From Phorcus lineatus (Eukaryota > Mollusca > Gastropoda > Trochida > Trochidae): DNA of 64,000 bases. Shown here in pieces: positions 58,372-64,000 of the stretch. The notes below the pieces were generated by a model. It had not been told where the DNA came from. It searched no databases and saw nothing but the letters and a program-made list of their open reading frames with translations. The stretch covers positions 72,557,022-72,621,021 of the forward strand of contig OV121081.1 in assembly GCA_921293015.1 (NCBI GenBank), written 5' to 3'. The translations under genes were made by a program, and so were the position numbers. Within the stretch, counting starts at the first letter, position 1, and the number at the start of each line of letters is the position of its first letter.

Positions 58372-58512
58372 TAACGCGCGTTCATTCCATAACTTTCCAA
58401 ATTTGGCAAGGCGGTCTTGCCAAAAACTGAAAGGCGTCCTTTCCACACTAAGGAAAGGTCGCCTTTCCGTTGCCTATCTTTCCAAATCGATTAAGTCAAT
58501 GAAGCGCGCATA
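58372..58512. mobile_element. Small fold-back element
   Basis: Ends ACGCGCGTTCATTCC and the complement-related TCAATGAAGCGCGCA form a terminal inverted repeat. Inside are two further hairpins: GGCAAGGCGGTCTTGCC, and GGCGTCCTTTCC with GGAAAGGTCGCC around ACACTAA. The sequence is much richer in GC than its surroundings. The 80-codon frame across it is a by-product. Confidence 0.6.
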
Positions 58513-60049
58513 AAATCGCACTTTACGTTTTTCTCAATTCTAAGCAGTATGGTTGAAAAGGGTTTTTTTATTTCTTATTTGAAACATGAATTTGATTTCA
58601 TGAAATTACGAGATCATGAAACTGTGTTAATCATGGACGTGGAACGATTATTTTTAAATTAATAACTAGGAGAAAAGTGAAATGAAAAGCTGTTAAGAAG
58701 TCATTTTTGAATTAAGTTAGTAGTTCAACATGTATTAAATCGAGTGGTTGAGTGGCATATATAAAGAAACAGTGTCATATTTAATTGGATAACATAGTTC
58801 ACATATCTATAAAGGTCATCAAAGGGATTTACTTTATAGTTATTTAACGTATAACGTGATTGTTATAATAATTTTATGGATAGTTATATGGCACTTTTCC
58901 ACGCACTGATACATGCTTAAAGTGCATTACTCTGAAGGTAACGAATTTGCAAAGCGCTAAATTAAGTTAGGTAAAAATGAAAAACTGCCTCATATACTTC
59001 TTTCATAAATCAATAAAGCATGTGTTAGTTGATCAGTTAAACATGTGGAACGTACCTTTTCAGTGAATGTATCCACAAGAACATAAATATCTAAGTCTTT
59101 TTAGCGTAAGAACAGAACAAAAACCCATCACTGATCAGTGGCTAAACAGATAAACGACACAATCTCTACATCCAGCTATCACATTCAAACAATAATGGCG
59201 ACCAGATGAGAAAAAAAGAGAGCCGATGCAAAATTAGTTTGATAATTTCTTATCTAACCTCTCAGATTTCATTGGATAACAGGATGCGGTAAAGCAGTGT
59301 ATCCTGTTGTTTCAAGACAGGAGAGACACCGTCCTGACAAATCAGACTGATACATGGTCACTTGTCTACAAGCCACCTGCATGTGTTTGTACAGCACGGT
59401 TGACACCTGCTCAATACCTGAAGCTGACAACTGGTCATAGTCTGATAGGTTTTATTGGTCTGAGATGCTAAATGGTATTATCTGACGCTAACGAGGACTC
59501 GTTGTTTTAGTAACATCTGTTAATTTTTCTAAAATCAGAACAACATAACAATAATAAACTCTCAATTTGCCCATGCTGATCTCAGGAAAATAAGCCACTC
59601 ACTGTAAAAAATAATATTGAATGCTGGATGACATAGATGAAAGAGAATGACCACACAAAATCATTTTTCATAGAGGCACGAAAAAGGATGAACATACATC
59701 TTAATAAATAAAAGATCAGCACACACATCTCATATGATTTCCTCTGAAATTAAAATATTTAGTGATATTCGGAATTTTACCATGAGTTTATAACAACATG
59801 CTGTTTTTTCTATATTTTGCTTGAGGTATCAAGTCAAAACATATTAATGAACATAGAAACCTATGTTTTAAGGTAGAGGAATTTGGATGAGGTACCACTT
59901 TTTATAAAATAAACAATTTAACTTAGAATAAAGCCACTTTAAGTAAAAGGCATCAAGTTATTTTCATATATAAACAGTTGATATGATAAACTTTTGTCAT
60001 ATGCTCTATATAGCCATTAATATAAGAAAACAAGTTTGAAATTAAGAAC
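58513..60049. other. No gene recognised
   Basis: AT-rich with a slightly more complex stretch at 59280-59520. No coding frame or repeat match. Confidence 0.4.
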
Positions 60050-60305
60050 CATGCAGAAGCAGGGAACTTGGATCTAGATGGATCTTGATGTTGTTATAGA
60101 TAGGATTATTGTTAACTAAATGCTTGTTAAGGACCCTTCTTTATTTAATGTAAAGTGGGTATGCAGTGTAATCTGTTATTTCTGTTTTGATAATAAAGCT
60201 TTTAGAAGAATCCCGGAGTAGCAGTGAGCTTGGTTCTAGATAAATAAGTCAATCTTGATGTTGTTTTAAATAGGATTACTGTTAACTAAATGCTTGTGAA
60301 TGACC
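60050..60305 (+). repeat. Two-copy tandem duplication, period about 175 bp
   Basis: 60085-60135 (ATCTTGATGTTGTTATAGAT, AGGATTATTGTTAACTAAAT, GCTTGTTAAGGACCC) is repeated at 60255-60305 (ATCTTGATGTTGTTTTAAAT, AGGATTACTGTTAACTAAAT, GCTTGTGAATGACCC). Confidence 0.85.
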
Positions 60306-61234
60306 CAATGTCAATAATTTACAGAAGAACATTGCAGAAAAGAGATGGGGATGTCTACATCAGTATTACACTATGTATTCTTAAATGGGGCGTGTACATT
60401 TTGACGCTCCAGAAGCAAGAGTGAATGTGTTTATGAATTTGTTGGATAGAAAGTTTGAAGGGAACTAACACGAATGCGCCAGACCATTCTTCATTCTGAG
60501 GTAAGTGATTGACATAAATAATGCCGAAATCAAGGTTATTTTGTTGTATAAAGTACATCTCTTGGTTAGATCAATGCCTACCAAATATAGATCACTGATA
60601 TTCTAACATAGATTATGAATAACGAGACATATATCTACAGCCACCTTGACTTGCAAATGAATCAGAATTTGTCAAATAATATATTGCTCTCTTCGACTTG
60701 AATGCAGCGACCTAAATGAATATAAAATGAACGTTTTATATATCCAACATCAGCCTGTTCTTTGGGCGTTAATTATGAAGCCTCTCTTCATTATTTCATA
60801 TCATTTTGTGATTTTCGCCAAGACATGTTTTACTATACTAAAGGATTTGATTTAAAGCAATATTATTGGTAATCATAACTTGTCTTCAGTTGAAAAAAGT
60901 TAAATGCTAAATTCAGTCCACATGCTGTTAAATTTAACAGGCAGATATTTTCCAACATAAGGTTCACATGCCATACATGTAGTCATGTGGATGACCAAAA
61001 GCATGAATTTTTCTAGTTGAATAAAGACATTCATTGAAATAACCATCCTTTTCAATATTCGAGAATAATTTTATGATTTCATATTTTTTTAATTCTAACA
61101 ACAGTATATATATCATTATATTTTTATGAAACCGTTGGCATACTTTATACTTTGGGGGAGGATATGCCCTATTAATTAATTAATTTCTTATTTTGATCTC
61201 GTTAATCTTTGTTGTCAAACAACGTCACTTCTTT
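60306..61234. other. No gene recognised
   Basis: AT-rich. The 67-codon minus frame at 60355-60558 has no recognised domain. Confidence 0.4.
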
Positions 61235-61355
61235 TGCTGACTCTCTCCCTGCCCCTCACACACGCCCATCAAGTTTATTGTCATGTTGAGATCAGAGAGA
61301 CATCTTTGATTGTCGGCTAGACTAGGTAACGAACGGTTAATTACCATGTAATAAA
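61235..61355 (+). repeat. Duplicated short block, copy 1
   Basis: Contains CCCCTCACACACGCCC, TGAGATCAGAGAGACATC and TTTGATTGTCGGCTAGAC, followed by GTTAATTACCA. The same pieces occur at 62905-63025. Confidence 0.7.
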
Positions 61356-62904
61356 ATTGTGCAACATCCTTTCTCTGAGTTGACAGAGACATCTGTGTAG
61401 TTACTTAGCAAGGTAAGCCGTATTATCAAATTGTATGAGATTGTTTAATAACCATATTTATATTTCGTACAAAATTTGGACTGGCGAACAAGTCATTTGG
61501 CCTATTTCAACGCCGTACCAATACAAAATTAAACAATACATGGATACAGAACATAACAACGAATTAGAGAAGTAAAAAACTTGTGAGAACTTGTGCTATA
61601 AATAACAAAGCATAGCGAAAATTTTCAAAATTGTTGCTCAACTGAAGCAAGTGATTATAAACGTGAATTAAATTCAAAATAATCTTAGTAATTGAAGAAA
61701 TCACGAAAATCGTTTACTTATGTGTAAAAAACGTGTTGAATTGAATTAAGGATGTTTCTTTTCGTTAAGGAGCTCAAATTGCCACTACCGTTTAGAACTC
61801 TTATCCATGAATATATAAATATATTTTCTCTTAAAATTTTTGACAAATTAAGAGAAAATGTAACATACTTTGTCAATTTCCGCAAAAAGTTCTGGACGTG
61901 TCCGATATTTGTCTATTAAATGTTTTGCATTCACTACAATCGAGCTTGAGGCGCACTTGATTATTTGACATAATCAAGAGATTGAATGTGAAATGTATGC
62001 AACATTATCACATGGTATGAAACCGTTTGTTGAACGGCAAAGAGAACATTCACAGAAAGACATATGAAGCAAGATCTGGAGCATGTAGAGTTAATAAAAG
62101 AAATGTAAGACATCTTATAACATGATATAAAACCCGTTGTTGATTGTCTTAACCATCCATTTATTTCACTGTTAGCACATCATGGAAGCAAGTCCAAATT
62201 TTACTTATTAGACAGAGGTTAATACGCGAGGTGAAGTCTTTATTTATAATATTTACCACTCTTAAGGGATATGTGCACATATTATAGTATCAGTATGTAT
62301 AAAGTATCGTCAGTTGATTATAAATATCCATTAATATGTTTTCATACATCCGTTTCTGTGTTCTTTTACAAAAATAGACTTGATATTATTGATAATGTTA
62401 CTTTACACGGTGTTTCTAACCGTGACACAGAAATTTAAATTATTTCCTTATTTCCTTAAATTTCAAAAGAATTGATACAACATAGGAATTGTCAGAAAAC
62501 AATCTTATACCGTTTCATGTATGAGCAAACCTATCAACAGAAATGAATTGTTCATAAAACTATATTTTAAGGTTTGTATGAGTCGATTGAGCTTTCTATA
62601 AAATCTTTTGTGGACATTTGAGGTTTGGTTCAAGTATGTAGTTACTGGGTTTGATATATTAAAACGTGACCTCCGAAATAAGCCCTGTTAATGTAATAAT
62701 GAAAACCCTAATATTTTCATCATAAATTGTAAACTCGATCATTGGCTAAATCTATATTTTAGATATGACATTCAAGTGAAACTCAATTCATAATCCGATA
62801 GTCCAGGTCTCAGCAATGGCATAGCGGGAATACTCAACCATAGACCGCCAAATAGCAATGAAAGCAATCCTGTCAGACGCTCTTTCCAAGCGAGTGTCAC
62901 TTCC

Positions 62905-63025
62905 AGACGCCCCACCCCTCACGCCCTCCCCCTTTCTGGTCCAGCCTCTACACTAAACGCATCCAGTTAATTACCACTATGAGATCAAAGAGGCAACCTT
63001 GATTGTCGGCTAGACAAATTAACAA
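62905..63025 (+). repeat. Duplicated short block, copy 2
   Basis: ACCCCTCACGCCCTCC, GTTAATTACCACTATGAGAT, CAAAGAGGCAACC and TTGATTGTCGGCTAGAC. The order of the ATTACCA piece differs from copy 1. Confidence 0.7.
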
Positions 63026-64000
63026 GATGTATATTGTTTATAATGAGCGATTCTTCTCACAGAAAGCCTAAGGTGCATTATTTGAAATAGGGGATATGTA
63101 AGATACAATTAAATATTTTTGTGGATCTGTTTTATAAGATTTTTCTGTTTTGCTTGTTATTATCAAACAATAGCATTAGATTGTATGTTTCTAAATTCTA
63201 TTTCTAAAATGTTCTTTATTTTGTTAAGCTCATGAACAATGAATTAATATTAGATCAACGCTTTGTTGTTGATATCATAAGTTTTACCATAATTATACAT
63301 GACATTGTAAGTTGCAATTTACATTCACATATCTAAATGTTTCCTTAATTTGGACAGCGAACGGATCGGCGAACTAGCTGTTGCCTAGAATTTTCTTTCC
63401 TGTAATGATAATTTATGAGACATATATATCTTTTCGAAATACATATCGAACAATCATAAACATGCATGATTAATGTAGTCATACATTTAAGTACAAATAT
63501 TCGTTATATGATCCTGTATTTAGTTGTTTTATATAAAAGTTAACGATTGACAAGGGTTATTGTCATCTTCACAATGCTCTTATTACATCAACATTCTATA
63601 TTCTTTTTAAAAACTCATTCATACATTCTTGTATGCATAATAGTTTCTACCTAATCCAATTAAATTTTGAACCTATGAAGCTTGGAATTTTAAAAAAAAA
63701 ACAAATAAAAACACTTTTTTAGTTTTGATATTTATTTATGAAACTGGTTTTGTCAATTATGTACTTCATGCTGAGTTTAAAATGTGGCGACGCAATTGCA
63801 CATCTCAAGACACTGCTCAGTTTCAATGCATACTGTCCATAGCTGGGTCCTAATGTTGTCATAATTAACAGGTGCCTATTATGTAATCTATTTCCTGTCA
63901 AATTTCATTGTTAGATTATTTGTCTCAAATAGCAGGCCCACACCTGTGCTTTGGACCCTTTGGTAAATGGCGGCTTATGTCAACATCCGTTCATACTGAC
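63026..64000. other. No gene recognised
   Basis: AT-rich to the right edge. The last 200 bases are more complex, but the minus frame at 63719-63901 has no recognised domain. Confidence 0.4.

Noticed and set aside
58271-58513. 80-codon plus frame with basic C-terminus
   Set aside because: The C-terminal half is the fold-back element. The N-terminal half has no homologue in unit B at the equivalent place.

Overview
The window is AT-rich nuclear DNA from an animal. It has no operons, no dense coding and no bacterial-type genes. It is full of eukaryotic transposon relics: LINE, Penelope-like, SINE, Tc1, mariner, MULE and MITE. The SINE tails (GAAATATTGTT...GCGGCGTTAAACC followed by ACTCACTCAC) are a type I associate with marine molluscs, particularly gastropods. 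The assignment to a mollusc is therefore an inference from repeat style, not from a recognised gene. I see no intact conventional protein-coding gene, no rRNA gene, no complete tRNA gene and no CRISPR array.

Layout. 1-415 is the 3' part of a LINE reverse transcriptase running off the left edge. 690-2360 holds SINEs, one nested inside another with a 12-bp target duplication. 3.8-5.1 kb has a palindromic MITE and a small MULE-like element that still encodes the C-terminal part of a probable transposase. 6.2-8.5 kb is a partial copy of a larger duplicated unit. 9.4-9.8 kb is a Tc1 relic and 10.6-10.9 kb a full MITE.

The core of the window is an old tandem duplication. Unit A (about 13.5-29.5 kb) and unit B (about 29.7-55.1 kb) align in order from end to end with moderate identity, and traces of further copies lie at 6.2-8.4 kb and near 57.5-58.2 kb. 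B is longer because it gained a 1.6-kb Tc1 transposon, two SINEs, a MULE-type MITE, a LINE fragment and a 4-kb block of its own. A gained a MITE, a mariner fragment and a small local rearrangement. Because A and B are paralogous, each serves as the empty site for insertions in the other, which dates several elements relative to the duplication.

Some segments conserved between the units look like exons: homologous peptides in shared frames, splice-acceptor-like tracts, matching stop codons and a conserved TATA box. They suggest that the duplicated unit once carried, or still carries in fragments, a gene of a family I do not recognise. Most copies have stops or frameshifts.

The right part (55.5-64 kb) has a Penelope-like reverse transcriptase relic interrupted by TA microsatellites, a diverged tandem array of roughly 150-160-bp units, a small fold-back element and duplicated short motifs of unknown role.
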